NCBI RefSeq assembly: GCF_900105585.1 | Contig: NZ_FNRT01000002.1 | Span: 4,402,001-4,466,000, forward strand | DNA: 64,000 bases | Direction of reading: 5' to 3' | DNA from: Nocardioides exalbidus | Lineage (GTDB): Bacteria; Actinomycetota; Actinomycetes; Propionibacteriales; Nocardioidaceae | Shown here: positions 42,107-51,789 of the stretch, piece by piece | Layout: every line of letters begins with the position of its first letter | How positions within the stretch are numbered: the stretch's first letter is position 1 | Program-made: the position numbers and the translations under genes | The notes under the pieces: model-generated | Databases searched by the model: none | What the model saw: the letters and a program-made list of their open reading frames with translations, nothing else | What the model was told of the DNA's origin: nothing

Positions 42107-43675
42107 CTATTTCAGGAACTGCGAGAAGTCCTTCGGGAGGTTGAGCTGCTCGGCGGCCTTCTCGTAGTCGATGTCGGCGCCGTCGGGGTTGCCGAAGGGG
42201 TTGCCGGTCTTCTCCTTGGCCGCCGCGTCCTGGGCTGCCTTCTGCTGGGCCGCCTTGGCCGGGTTGCCGGAGACGCGCTTGCCCTTCTTGCCCTTGGACT
42301 GCGCCTGCTGGCGGGCGCCGGAGCGCTTGCCACCGCCCGCGCCCGGCAGCCCGGGCATGCCCGGCATCCCGCCGCCACGCGCCATCGACTCCATCATCTT
42401 GCGCGCCTCGAAGAATCGGTCGACGAGCTGGTTGACGTCGGAGACCTGGCGGCCGGAGCCCTTGGCGATGCGGGCGCGGCGCGAGCCGTCGATGATCTTC
42501 GGGTTGTCGCGCTCGGCCGGCGTCATCGACTGGATGATCGCCTGGAGCCGGTCGATCTCCTTCTCGTCGAAGTTCTCGAGCTGGTCGCGGAACTGCCCCA
42601 TGCCCGGCAGCATCCCCATGATCTTGGTCATCGAGCCGAGCTTGCGGATCTGCTGCATCTGCTGGAGGAAGTCCTCCAGGGTGAAGCCGCCCTTGGTGCC
42701 GAGCTTCTCCGCGGCCTTCATCGCCTGGTCGGAGTCGAACGCCTTCTCGGCCTGCTCGATCAGGGTGAGCATGTCGCCCATGTCGAGGATGCGCGAGGCC
42801 ATCCGGTCGGGGTGGAAGAGGTCGAAGTCGGTCATCTTCTCGCCGCTGGAGGCGAACATGACCGGCTTGCCGGTGATCTGGCGGATCGACAGGGCGGCAC
42901 CACCGCGGGCGTCACCGTCGAGCTTGGTGAGCACCACGCCGTCGTAGCCGACACCGTCGAGGAACGCCTGCGCCGTCGTGACGGCGTCCTGGCCGATCAT
43001 GGCGTCGACGACGAAGAGCACCTCGTCGGGCTGGACCGCGTCGCGGATGTCCTTGGCCTGCTGCATGAGCGTCTCGTCGACACCGAGGCGGCCCGCGGTG
43101 TCGATGATGACGACGTCGTGGAGCTTGCGCTTCGCCTCCTCGATCGACGCCCGTGCGACGTCGACCGGGTTGCCCGTGCCGTTGCCGGGCTCGGGGGCGA
43201 ACACGGGCACGCCGACCCGCTCGCCGTTGACCTGGAGCTGCTGGACCGCGTTGGGGCGCTGCAGGTCGGCCGCGACGAGCATCGGCGTCTTGTCCTGGTC
43301 CTTCAACCAGAGCGCGAGCTTGGCGGCCAGGGTCGTCTTGCCGGCACCCTGGAGGCCGGCCAGCATGATGACGGTCGGCCCGGACTTGGCATAGCGCAGC
43401 CGGCGGGTCTCGCCGCCGAGGATCGTCACGAGCTCCTCGTGGACGATCTTGATGATCTGCTGCGCGGGGTTGAGGGCGCCGCTGACCTCGTCGGTGCGGG
43501 CCCGCTCCTTCACCGCGTTGACGAACTCCTTGACGACCGGCAGCGCGACGTCGGCCTCGAGCAGCGCGATGCGGATCTCGCGCGCGGTGGCGTCGATGTC
43601 GGCCTCGGAGAGCCGACCCTTGCCCCGGAGGTTCTTGAAGGTGTCGGCAAGGCGGTCGGAGAGTGTGGCGAACAC
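42107..43675 (-). CDS. ffh: Signal recognition particle protein Ffh
   Basis: 522 residues. Binds 4.5S RNA and signal peptides and docks with FtsY, encoded at 52049-53197. N domain from FATLSDRLADTFKNLRGKGRLSEADID; G domain with GLQGAGKTTLAAKLA, DTAGRLGVD and TKLDGDARGG; Met-rich M domain with LGSMTKIMGMLPGMG and GSGRQVSDVNQL. A Gly/Lys-rich C-terminal tail ends in ADIDYEKAAEQLNLPKDFSQFLK-like sequence. GTG 43675 is chosen over ATG 43696 because GAGGGA precedes it and homologues begin MFATLSDRL. Confidence 0.97.
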   Translation of the reverse strand: MFATLSDRLADTFKNLRGKGRLSEADIDATAREIRIALLEADVALPVVKEFVNAVKERARTDEVSGALNPAQQIIKIVHEELVTILGGETRRLRYAKSGPTVIMLAGLQGAGKTTLAAKLALWLKDQDKTPMLVAADLQRPNAVQQLQVNGERVGVPVFAPEPGNGTGNPVDVARASIEEAKRKLHDVVIIDTAGRLGVDETLMQQAKDIRDAVQPDEVLFVVDAMIGQDAVTTAQAFLDGVGYDGVVLTKLDGDARGGAALSIRQITGKPVMFASSGEKMTDFDLFHPDRMASRILDMGDMLTLIEQAEKAFDSDQAMKAAEKLGTKGGFTLEDFLQQMQQIRKLGSMTKIMGMLPGMGQFRDQLENFDEKEIDRLQAIIQSMTPAERDNPKIIDGSRRARIAKGSGRQVSDVNQLVDRFFEARKMMESMARGGGMPGMPGLPGAGGGKRSGARQQAQSKGKKGKRVSGNPAKAAQQKAAQDAAAKEKTGNPFGNPDGADIDYEKAAEQLNLPKDFSQFLK

Positions 43676-43724
43676 GGTGTGGGCTGTCCCTCGCATCGAT
43701 GGGTGTGGCGACTGCCCAGCCTAA

Positions 43725-43755
43725 CCGTCGAGGCCCGACCAGCCTTCCTCGACGG
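43725..43755 (-). terminator. Hairpin between glnD and ffh
   Basis: Perfect 9-bp arms CCGTCGAGG / CCTCGACGG with a 13-nt loop, 19 bp after the glnD stop. Confidence 0.6.
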
Positions 43756-43773
43756 CCGAGACACTCCCGTGGC

Positions 43774-45996
43774 TCAGCCGCCGAGGGCGGTGCGCACGGC
43801 GTGTGCGGCCGCCGCGGCACGTTCTTCGGTGGGGCGCACCCCGCCGACCTCCTGCACGTAGAACACGTCGACGGCCTGGGGGCCGAGCGTGGAGACGTGC
43901 GCCGAGGCGACGGTGAGCCCCAGGCCGGCGAGCGTGGTGAGCACGCGGTGCACCACCCCCGGCCGGTCGGAGGTGCGGATCTCGAGCACGAGCGAGGCGC
44001 GCGAGGCGTCGGGGCGGACCTCGACGATCGGCGGCAGCTCGTCGTCGCGCCGGGCCGGGAGGTCGGGCATCCGCTGGGTGCCCTCGACGACGCGCCGGAT
44101 CCGCTCACGGACGATCGCCGGGTCGAGGTAGGCGTCGGACACCTCCCACGCGCTGACGCCCCACTCCCCCTCGGCGTCGACCTGGGCCCAGGCACGCGCG
44201 GCGTGGACCGGCACCCGCATGGCGGCCAGTCCCCCGGCCACGTCGGCGAGGAGCCCGACCCGGTCGGCGGCGATCACCGTGACGGTCGCGCCGACCTCGT
44301 GCGGGGAGATGTCGACCGCGACCGCGCCCGCGTCGCGTCGTACGACGTCGGGCACGGGCAGCGACGTGGGCGGGAGGTCGTGGGTGAGCTCCGCCCCGAG
44401 GGCGTGGCCGGCGTTGGACACGAGCCGGTCGATGAGCGAGGCGCGCCACGTCGTCCAGGCCGCCGCCGAGGCGGCGCGGGAGTCGGCCTCGGTGAGCGCG
44501 CGGAGCAGCTCGAGGCTGGCGGCGTCGGGCACGTGGGTGAGCAGCTCGGCCGTCGTGGCCGGGTCGTCGGGGTCGCGCGTGGTGGCGAGGTTGGCGAGCA
44601 GGAGGTGCCAGCGCACCAGCGAGGCGACCACCTCGGCGTCGAGGTCGGTGAACCCCATGCGGGTGACGATCTTGCGGGCCATCGGCTCACCGGCGACCGA
44701 GTGGTCCTGGAGCGAGCCCTTGCCGATGTCGTGCAGCAGGGCGGCGACGAGCAGCAGGTCCGGGCGCCGCACCGTGCGGATCAGCGAGCCCGCAGCTGCG
44801 CAGGTCTCGACGACGTGCCGGTCGACGGTGAAGCGGTGGATCGCCGAGGCGTGCGGCAGCAGCCGGATCTGCTCCCACTCGGGGAGGAAGGTCTCGATGC
44901 CGTCGATCTCGTCCAGGGTCTCCCAGACCGGCAGCAGGCCGGGGCCGCTCGCGAGCAGGCGGACGAGGGCGTTGCGCGCGCTGGCCGGCCACGGGACCGG
45001 AAGCTCGGCACCCTCCCGAACCAGCCGTGCGGCCGTGGTCGGGGCGAGCACGGCGTCGCGGCTCGCGGCCTCGGCGGCGGCGCGCAGCAGCAGGGTCGGG
45101 TCGTCGCCGGGCGAGGTGCCCTTGTCGAGGACGACCTCCCCGCGGGAGAGGGCGATGCCGGGCGCGACGCGGGACAGGGCCGGCGTACGACGCCCCTTGT
45201 CGCTCGCGCTGCGGCCCGTCACGGCGTCCGTGCGCCGCCACGCCAGGCGCGACAGGTGCCCGATCCGGCGGCCGAGGGAGCGCACGTGGCGCTGCGCGGC
45301 CTCGGCGCCGGCGAGGCCGAGGCGCTCGGCGAGCGGCGCCCACATCTCCGGCGCGATCCGGTCACTGGGGCGCCCGGCGAGGTCCTGCACCTCGTCGCGG
45401 ACGTCGAGGAGCATCAGCCGGGCCGCCTCGAGCGCCGGCGTCGAGGCGTCGACGAGCCAGCTCGCCTCGATCGCCTTGAGCACGCTGGCGTCGCGCAGCC
45501 CGCCCTCGGACTCCTTGACGTCGGGCACCGAGGCGTGGGCCAGCTCGCCGGTCACCTCGTGCCGCTTGTGCGTCATCGCCTTGAGGTCGGGCAGCCGGGT
45601 GCGCGCCTGGCGCCGCCAGTCGGCCAGCATCGTGGTGCGCAGGCGCAGGCTCAGCCCGGGGTCGCCGGCGAGGTGACGGGCGTCGAGGAGGCCGAGCGCG
45701 ACCCGTAGGTCGGCGGCGGCGTCGAGCATCTCGCCCATCGAGCGCACCGAGTGGTCGAGCCGCCGGCCCGAGTCCCAGAGCGGATACCAGAGCGTGCTGC
45801 CGAGCTCGCCGATCTCGACGTCGTCCTCGTGGACGAGCACCACGTCGAGGTCGGAGTGCGGGGCGAGCTCACCCCGCCCGTAGCCACCGACGGCGACCAG
45901 GGCCACCCCGGCGACGGGCCCGGAGGAGGCAGCGTATGCCTCCCGGCAGAGCTCGTCGGCCACGGTGGCCCTGGTCTGTCGCTGTGCTGCGGTCAT
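43774..45996 (-). CDS. glnD: PII nucleotidyltransferase/uridylyl-removing-like GlnD
   Basis: 740 residues, shorter than enterobacterial GlnD (~890) as usual in actinobacteria. Nucleotidyltransferase domain GGYGRGELAPHSDLDVVLVH; HD domain LLLVAALLHDIGKGS; two C-terminal ACT domains (AADRVGLLADVAGGLAAM and SDRPGVVHRVLTTLAGLGL). In Streptomyces and Corynebacterium the equivalent enzyme adenylylates GlnK at Tyr51, which is present in the neighbouring PII protein. The ATG at 45996 is 37 bp after the glnK stop. No strong Shine-Dalgarno is visible. Confidence 0.94.
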   Translation of the reverse strand: MTAAQRQTRATVADELCREAYAASSGPVAGVALVAVGGYGRGELAPHSDLDVVLVHEDDVEIGELGSTLWYPLWDSGRRLDHSVRSMGEMLDAAADLRVALGLLDARHLAGDPGLSLRLRTTMLADWRRQARTRLPDLKAMTHKRHEVTGELAHASVPDVKESEGGLRDASVLKAIEASWLVDASTPALEAARLMLLDVRDEVQDLAGRPSDRIAPEMWAPLAERLGLAGAEAAQRHVRSLGRRIGHLSRLAWRRTDAVTGRSASDKGRRTPALSRVAPGIALSRGEVVLDKGTSPGDDPTLLLRAAAEAASRDAVLAPTTAARLVREGAELPVPWPASARNALVRLLASGPGLLPVWETLDEIDGIETFLPEWEQIRLLPHASAIHRFTVDRHVVETCAAAGSLIRTVRRPDLLLVAALLHDIGKGSLQDHSVAGEPMARKIVTRMGFTDLDAEVVASLVRWHLLLANLATTRDPDDPATTAELLTHVPDAASLELLRALTEADSRAASAAAWTTWRASLIDRLVSNAGHALGAELTHDLPPTSLPVPDVVRRDAGAVAVDISPHEVGATVTVIAADRVGLLADVAGGLAAMRVPVHAARAWAQVDAEGEWGVSAWEVSDAYLDPAIVRERIRRVVEGTQRMPDLPARRDDELPPIVEVRPDASRASLVLEIRTSDRPGVVHRVLTTLAGLGLTVASAHVSTLGPQAVDVFYVQEVGGVRPTEERAAAAAHAVRTALGG

Positions 45997-46033
45997 GCGG
46001 GGTCCGCATCGGCGTTCCCGAGAGGGAGTGCCA

Positions 46034-46372
46034 TCAGAGAGCCGACGCGTCCTGCTCGCCGGTGCGGACACGGACGACGGTCTCGACCGGGCTGACCCAG
46101 ACCTTGCCGTCACCGATCCGACCCGTCTGCGCGGTCTTCACGATGATGCCGACCACGTCCTCCGCGTCGGCGTCGTCGATGACGATCTCGATCCGGATCT
46201 TGGGGACCAGCGCGATGTCGTACTCGGCACCGCGGTAGACCTCGGTGTGGCCCTTCTGGCGGCCGTAGCCGCTGACCTCGGAGACCGTCATGCCGGCGAC
46301 GCCGAAGGTCTCCAGCGCCTCGCGGACGTCCTCCCACTTGTGCGGCTTGATGACCGCGGTCACGAGCTTCAT
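46034..46372 (-). CDS. glnK: Nitrogen regulatory PII protein
   Basis: 112 residues, standard. Senses ATP/ADP and 2-oxoglutarate and plugs AmtB. The T-loop is GYGRQKGHTEVYRGAEYDIAL with the modification site Tyr51; the B-loop is TGRIGDGKVWV. The gene lies between amtB and glnD, with its ATG overlapping the amtB stop (ATGA). Confidence 0.97.
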   Translation of the reverse strand: MKLVTAVIKPHKWEDVREALETFGVAGMTVSEVSGYGRQKGHTEVYRGAEYDIALVPKIRIEIVIDDADAEDVVGIIVKTAQTGRIGDGKVWVSPVETVVRVRTGEQDASAL

Positions 46373-47673
46373 GCCTTCGCTCCTTCAGTGGTGGTGGCGG
46401 GCTTCGCGGTGGCTGCAGCGAGGACGCTGGACGAGCCGCCGCTGGTGCCGCTGTGCAGGTCGTACGCCGACTCGCCGTGGGCGGCGAGGTCGATGCCGTT
46501 GACCTCGTCCTCCTCGTCGAGGCGGAGGCCGATCGTGAACTTGATGGCGAGCGCGATCACGGTGGTCAGGACGCCGGAGAACACGATGGCCACGAGGACA
46601 CCGAGGATCTGGTCGACCAGGGAACCCGCGCCGCCACCGTAGAGCAGGCCGTCGACGCCACCGGCGCCCTCGGCCGTGGAGAAGACACCGATCAGCACGG
46701 TGCCCACGATGCCACCCACCAGGTGGACGCCGACCACGTCGAGCGAGTCGTCGTAGCCGAGCTTGTACTTGAGGCCGACGGCCCAGGCGCAGACCGCACC
46801 GGCGATGAGGCCGATGGCGACGGCACCGGAGAGGTTGACCGCACCGGCGGCCGGGGTGATCGCGACGAGGCCCGCGACGATGCCGGAGGCGGCGCCGAGC
46901 GAGGTGGCCTTCTTGTGGATCATCCGCTCGATGAGCAGCCAGCCGAGGATGGCGGCCATCGTGGCGAGCGTGGTGTTGGCGAAGGTGCGTCCGGTCTCGA
47001 GCGGGAACTGGGTCTCCGGGTCGTCGCCGAAGACGATCGAGCCGACGTTGAAGCCGTACCAGCCCATCCAGAGGAGGCCGGCGCCGAGCATGGTGAGCGT
47101 CAGGTTGTGCGGACGCATCTGCTCCTTGGGCCAGCCGATGCGCTTGCCGAGCAGGACGACCAGGACGAGGGCCGCGACACCGGCGTTGATGTGGACGGCC
47201 GTGCCACCCGCGTAGTCCTGCGCGCCGATGCGGCCGCAGATGAGCGAGTCGTCGGTGCAGCTGAAGACCATGTGGGCCATCGGGAAGTAGACGACCAGCG
47301 CCCACACCGGGACGAAGAGCACCCAGGCGGAGAACTTCATGCGGTCGGCGACCGCGCCGCTGATCAGCGCGACGGTGATGATCGCGAAGGTCATCTGGAA
47401 CATCACGAAGATGTAGTCACCGGTCGAGACGTCCTTGAGCCAGAGCAGCTCGAAGGGGTTGGCGAACAGGGTGCCGTCGCCGCCGAAGCCCATCGACCAG
47501 CCGACAGCGACGTAGAGGATGCCGACGATCGCTGCTGCGATGTACGACATCATCATCATGTTGAGCACGGACTTCGACCGCGACATGCCGCCGTAGAACA
47601 GGGCCAGCGCGGGCACCGTCATCATCAGGACGAAGGCAGTCGCCACCAGCATGAAGGCGTAATAGCCGTCCAC
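46369..47673 (-). CDS. amtB: Ammonium transporter AmtB
   Basis: 434 residues with eleven predicted transmembrane helices, start GTG with GGAGG just upstream. Conserved Amt features: MTVPALALFYGGMSRSKS (Asp-free first helix), DYAGGTAVHINAGVAAL with the first pore His, and DVVGVHLVGGIVGT with the second pore His. The hydrophilic C-terminal tail (after LRLDEEDEVNGIDLAAHGESAYD) fits the PII-binding tail plus an Ala/Ser/Thr-rich extension. First gene of amtB-glnK-glnD, which is normally nitrogen controlled. Confidence 0.96.
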   Translation of the reverse strand: MDGYYAFMLVATAFVLMMTVPALALFYGGMSRSKSVLNMMMMSYIAAAIVGILYVAVGWSMGFGGDGTLFANPFELLWLKDVSTGDYIFVMFQMTFAIITVALISGAVADRMKFSAWVLFVPVWALVVYFPMAHMVFSCTDDSLICGRIGAQDYAGGTAVHINAGVAALVLVVLLGKRIGWPKEQMRPHNLTLTMLGAGLLWMGWYGFNVGSIVFGDDPETQFPLETGRTFANTTLATMAAILGWLLIERMIHKKATSLGAASGIVAGLVAITPAAGAVNLSGAVAIGLIAGAVCAWAVGLKYKLGYDDSLDVVGVHLVGGIVGTVLIGVFSTAEGAGGVDGLLYGGGAGSLVDQILGVLVAIVFSGVLTTVIALAIKFTIGLRLDEEDEVNGIDLAAHGESAYDLHSGTSGGSSSVLAAATAKPATTTEGAKA

Positions 47674-47769
47674 AGGACCTCCAGGAAACGTGCGTGGGTG
47701 TGGGCACCGTGCCCATGACGGCGTTGTCATGACGGTGCTCACGCGTTGCCCGAAGCCTGTGGGCGCGAG

Positions 47770-47827
47770 GTTTCGCGACGTCACGGGTCATGTTGCAGGC
47801 AGGCAACGGAATGGCACCTCGTGTTAC
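47770..47827. promoter_or_regulatory. Candidate nitrogen-regulator sites upstream of amtB
   Basis: In the 203-bp gap between amtB and the RgpF-like gene: GTTTC-N5-GTCAC (47770-47784), an inverted repeat GTTGC-N6-GCAAC (47792-47807) and GTTAC (47823-47827). These resemble GlnR half-sites (GTNAC/GAAAC on the minus strand), but the spacing is not canonical. No regulator gene is nearby. Confidence 0.25.
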
Positions 47828-47864
47828 AGGTGTGTGAACGGACCGGCCGCCGGACGCCCCTTGT

Positions 47865-47870
47865 TAGTGT
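47865..47870 (+). promoter_or_regulatory. -10 hexamer TAGTGT before RgpF-like gene
   Basis: TAGTGT, 6-nt spacer (TCGGCC), GTG at 47877. Confidence 0.5.
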
Positions 47871-47876
47871 TCGGCC

Positions 47877-48821
47877 GTGTCCAGACTTGCCGTGATGGCG
47901 CACTACGACGTCGCCGGGGAGCTCAGGCCCCACGTGCGGGGTCAGGTGGAGGCGCTCGCCGCCTCGGTCGACACGCTGCTGGTCTGCACGACCGCCCAGA
48001 TGCAGGACTCGGCCCGCGCCTGGCTGTCCGAGCGCGCGGTCGTCGTCGAGCGCGCCAACTACGGCTACGACTTCTTCAGCTACAAGGTCGGCCTCGACGC
48101 CGCCGGCGACCTGACCCGCTACGACGAGGTGGTCGTGTGCAACGACACCTACGTCTTCGCGATGGACTCCTACGAGCCCGTGTTCGAGGAGATGGCGACC
48201 CGGCCGTGCGACTTCTGGGGCCTCACCGGCGCCGAGCGGCTCGCCCCGCACATCCAGTCGTTCTTCGTCGCGTTCCGGCCGTGGGTGGTCGCCTCACGTG
48301 CGTTCACGCAGTTCTGGGAGGAGATGGAGCCGATCTCCAAGCGGCGCCAGGTCATCCGGCGCTACGAGATCGGCATGTCCCGCAAGCTCTACGACGCCGG
48401 CTTCAGCTCCGACACCTACTTCGTCGAGACCCTCGAGGACCGCCGGATCGCCCGCGAGCGGATGCGCTGGTGGGCCGCGCACCGCTCGACGTTCCCCCGC
48501 AACCGCACCGAGGTGCGCGAGTGGCGCGAGCGGGCCAACGAGCCGTGGAACCCGGCCCGCAGCCTGGCCGACCGCGTGCTCGACGATGCGAGGCTCCCCT
48601 ACGTCAAGATCGACACCCTGCGATACGACCCCTACAACCTCGACGCCAAGCGCCTGCTCGAGCTGTGCGAGCGCCGCTTCCCCCAGCGCTTCGCCGGCGT
48701 GCGCGAGTTCCTCGACGAGACCGCTCAGTACTACCCGCTGCGCGACACCGAGCGGCTCCTGCCGACGCCGCTCGCCCTCGAGCCCCTCTTCCCGCGCGTG
48801 AGGTACTCCGATGCGCGGTGA
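47877..48821 (+). CDS. RgpF-like rhamnan-synthesis family glycosyltransferase
   Basis: 314 residues, GTG start. It resembles RgpF (rhamnan synthesis protein F): an opening strand SRLAVMAHYDVAGELRPHVR, the hallmark ERANYGYDFFSYKVGLD and YDEVVVCNDTYVF, and HIQSFFVAFRPWVVASRAF. Such proteins add or polymerise sugars in cell-wall rhamnose-containing polysaccharides. It overlaps the next glycosyltransferase gene by 11 bp, so the two act in one glycan pathway. The acceptor cannot be inferred. Confidence 0.85.
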   Translation: MSRLAVMAHYDVAGELRPHVRGQVEALAASVDTLLVCTTAQMQDSARAWLSERAVVVERANYGYDFFSYKVGLDAAGDLTRYDEVVVCNDTYVFAMDSYEPVFEEMATRPCDFWGLTGAERLAPHIQSFFVAFRPWVVASRAFTQFWEEMEPISKRRQVIRRYEIGMSRKLYDAGFSSDTYFVETLEDRRIARERMRWWAAHRSTFPRNRTEVREWRERANEPWNPARSLADRVLDDARLPYVKIDTLRYDPYNLDAKRLLELCERRFPQRFAGVREFLDETAQYYPLRDTERLLPTPLALEPLFPRVRYSDAR

Positions 48822-51789
48822 GCGACGCCGCCCCGGACAGGTGAGGTACGACGACGCGGCCGAGGTGCTGGTCGAGGCGGGCCTCGTCGACGCCGACTAC
48901 GTCGGCGCGCAGCTCGGCACGACCTTCGACACCGTCCAGGAGGCTGCGCGCGCGGCCGTCGACGCCGGCGACGTGTCCCCGCACCCCCTGTTCGAGGCGC
49001 AGTGGATCGGCCGGCGGCGCTCGTGGCAGCGGCTGGGCCAGCACCCGGCCCTCTGGTACCTCTCCGAGCGGCGCCGCCGCAACCGCATCGCCCCGCATCC
49101 CCTGGTCGACCCGCGGATCATCTTCGCCGCCTACCCCGAGGCGCGGTTGCACCCCTACGGCGCACTGTCCTACTGGCTGTCGGTGACCGGTCCCGGCACC
49201 GCGCTCCCGACGCGGATCCTGCCCAAGAAGGTCTCGTGGGGCGCCTACCGCTCGGCCGCGATCGAGGCGGCCGCCGGCTGGCGCCGCGAGGTCGTGCTGG
49301 AACGCCCCGAGCTGGTCGGTCCGGCGCCCGAGGTCCCGGTCCTGGGCGCCTCCCCGGCCGTCACCGTGGTCATGGCCACCCAGGACGCCGGTCCGCTCGT
49401 CCACGAGACCGTCGCCTCGCTGCAGGCGCAGACCTTCACCGACTGGCACCTGGTCGCGGTCGACCGGGGGTCCCTCGACGACACCGCGGCCGTGGTCCAG
49501 GGCATGGCGGCCTTCGACGACCGCATCACGCTCGTGCGCGAGTCGCGCTGCGGGCACGCCCACGCGCTCAACGTCGCCCTCGAGCACGGCACGTCCGAGC
49601 ACGTCGCGTTCCTCCCGCTGGGTCGCGAGTGGCTGCCGGAGATGCTGGCCGACCTCCTCGGCCACGCGCACGAGTCCGGGGCGACGGCGGTCCTCGCCGG
49701 GGCCGGCTCCGTCGGCCGGTCGCGGGCCGAGCTCCTCGGCGGCCGACCCGTCGACCTCACCACCGCCCTGCTCCGGCGCGACGCGATCAAGGACGTCGGC
49801 GGGTTCGACGAGGGCCTGGGCGGTGCGGCCGAGCGCGACCTGCTGCTCCGGCTGACCCGCGAGCAGGAGCCGGTCGCCATCGACGTACCCGTGCTCAAGC
49901 GGCCCGACGCCCCGCTCGCGGGCTTCGCCGACGACTGGGGCTCGGTGGTCCTCGAGCGGCAGCTGGTCGACTGGGACGCCGCGTCCGGGCGCGAGCTCTC
50001 GGAGGACCTCGTCAGCCACGTGATGCCCCTGGGCATCGAGCCCCGCCGCACGGTCGAGTGGCTCAGCTCGGTGCCCCGCGAGGGCTCGGAGCTGATCCTG
50101 GTCGGCGTACGGCTCCGACGGGCGCACCACGTCCTTGCTGCGTCGATCGCCGCCATCATCTCCGGGGCGCGCTTCGTGTCCGTGCCGGCGACCGTGTCGA
50201 CCTCGGCCGCCACCAACGCCGGCATCGCGGTCGCCTCGGGCGCCACCGTGCTGCTCGTACGCCCGGAGGCGATGCCGCCCCGCCAGCCGATCGCCGAGCA
50301 GCTCGCCGGCGTCGTGCGCGAGGAGGGCGTCGCGGTCGCCCAGCCGCTGGTCGTCGACCTCGACGGCGTGGTCCTGAGCGCAGGCGCACGCTTCTCACCG
50401 GACAACCCCCACCCCGAGCTCTTCCTCGCCGGCCTGCCGACCAGCGACGCCATCCGGATCGGGACCTGCGAGGTCGCCGCACCCGCTACCCCGCTGGTCG
50501 CGCTGCGCACGTCGACCGTCGTCGCGCTGCGCGGGCTCGACCCGCGCTTCCACTCGGTCCTCGCCGAGACCGACCTCGGCCTGCGGGCGGCGCAGGCGGG
50601 CCTGGGGCACTCGGTGGTCGTGCCCGACACGGTGATCACCTCGCGCACGCCCTACGCCACTCCCGACGAGCTGATCGGGGCGATGTCGTCGCTGCGCGGC
50701 ACGACCGCCCGCCCCGGTACGGACCGGTCGACGGAGCTGCTCCTGAGGGCGGGCCTCGAGGTCACCGACCAGCGCAACCGTCGGGTCTCCGCCGACCCCG
50801 AGGACCGCGCTGCTCCGTCGGTGCTGGTGCCCGAGCTCGTGCTGCGCGCGATCGAGGGGATCCACGAGTCGCCGCCCCGACTGCGGTGGGCCGTCGACAT
50901 CGCCGCGCCCGCCGCCCAGCGCGGAGACCGGTGGGGCGACACCTACTTCGCGCGGTCACTCGCCGAGGCCCTCGAACGACGCGGCCAGCACGTCGCCATC
51001 GACCGCCGCGACGCCCGCGAGCGCGACTCCCGCGACCAGGACGACGTGCTCCTCGTGCTCCGCGGGCTCGACCGCGTGACACCCCGACCCGGCCTCCTCA
51101 ACGTCGAGTGGATCATCAGCCACCCCGACATGATCACGCCCGAGGAGGTCGCCGCCTTCGACCTGGTCTACGCCGCCAGCACGAGCTGGTCCGAGCGGGT
51201 CACCCGCGAGTGGGGCACCCCCGTCGAGCCGCTGCTGCAGTGCACCGACACCCGGTGGTTCCACCCCGACCGCGCCGAGCCCGACACCGGGCCCGCGCTG
51301 CTGTTCGTCGGCAACTCGCGCGGCGTCTACCGCTACGCCGTGCGCAGCGCCCTCGCCATCGGCGCCGACCTCACGCTCCACGGCAACGACTGGACCGAGT
51401 TCGTCGAGCGCGACCAGATCACCTCGAGCGGCGTGGCCAACCAGGAAGTGGGTGCGCTCTACGCCTCCGCCGGGATCGTCCTCAACGACCACCACCTCGA
51501 CATGCGGCGCGACAGCTTCGCCTCCAACCGGCTCTTCGACGCCGCCGCCTGCGGGGCCCGGATCCTCAGCGACCGCATCGACGGCCTCGAGGAGATCTTC
51601 TCCGGCCTCGCGGTGCCGTTCGACAACGAGCACGAGCTCGCGCGCCTGGTCCAGCCTCCCTACGACGCCTTCCCCGACAACGAGGCGCGCCGTCGGATCG
51701 CGACCCGGATCATCGCCGAGCACAGCTTCGACAAGCGCGCCGAGACGCTCATCGACGACGCCGTACGCCACCTCCTCGCCCGCCGCTGA
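48811..51789 (+). CDS. Large three-module glycosyltransferase
   Basis: 992 residues. Residues ~183-400 form a GT-A (GT2-like) module beginning AVTVVMATQDAGPLVHETVASLQAQTF-like sequence; the place of the metal-binding DxD reads FLPLGREW (near 267). Residues ~428-640 look like a second, more degenerate GT-A module (TSAATNAGIAVASGATVLLV then RPEAMPP near 483), again without DxD. Residues ~690-992 are a GT-B C-terminal-type domain (GIVLNDHHLDMRRDS, NRLFDAAACGARILSDRIDG). The first ~180 residues include an all-alpha segment of unknown type. Probably a surface polysaccharide enzyme in which the GT-B part is active. The TGA stop lies in the first unit of the 31-bp array. Confidence 0.85.
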   Translation: MRGERRRPGQVRYDDAAEVLVEAGLVDADYVGAQLGTTFDTVQEAARAAVDAGDVSPHPLFEAQWIGRRRSWQRLGQHPALWYLSERRRRNRIAPHPLVDPRIIFAAYPEARLHPYGALSYWLSVTGPGTALPTRILPKKVSWGAYRSAAIEAAAGWRREVVLERPELVGPAPEVPVLGASPAVTVVMATQDAGPLVHETVASLQAQTFTDWHLVAVDRGSLDDTAAVVQGMAAFDDRITLVRESRCGHAHALNVALEHGTSEHVAFLPLGREWLPEMLADLLGHAHESGATAVLAGAGSVGRSRAELLGGRPVDLTTALLRRDAIKDVGGFDEGLGGAAERDLLLRLTREQEPVAIDVPVLKRPDAPLAGFADDWGSVVLERQLVDWDAASGRELSEDLVSHVMPLGIEPRRTVEWLSSVPREGSELILVGVRLRRAHHVLAASIAAIISGARFVSVPATVSTSAATNAGIAVASGATVLLVRPEAMPPRQPIAEQLAGVVREEGVAVAQPLVVDLDGVVLSAGARFSPDNPHPELFLAGLPTSDAIRIGTCEVAAPATPLVALRTSTVVALRGLDPRFHSVLAETDLGLRAAQAGLGHSVVVPDTVITSRTPYATPDELIGAMSSLRGTTARPGTDRSTELLLRAGLEVTDQRNRRVSADPEDRAAPSVLVPELVLRAIEGIHESPPRLRWAVDIAAPAAQRGDRWGDTYFARSLAEALERRGQHVAIDRRDARERDSRDQDDVLLVLRGLDRVTPRPGLLNVEWIISHPDMITPEEVAAFDLVYAASTSWSERVTREWGTPVEPLLQCTDTRWFHPDRAEPDTGPALLFVGNSRGVYRYAVRSALAIGADLTLHGNDWTEFVERDQITSSGVANQEVGALYASAGIVLNDHHLDMRRDSFASNRLFDAAACGARILSDRIDGLEEIFSGLAVPFDNEHELARLVQPPYDAFPDNEARRRIATRIIAEHSFDKRAETLIDDAVRHLLARR

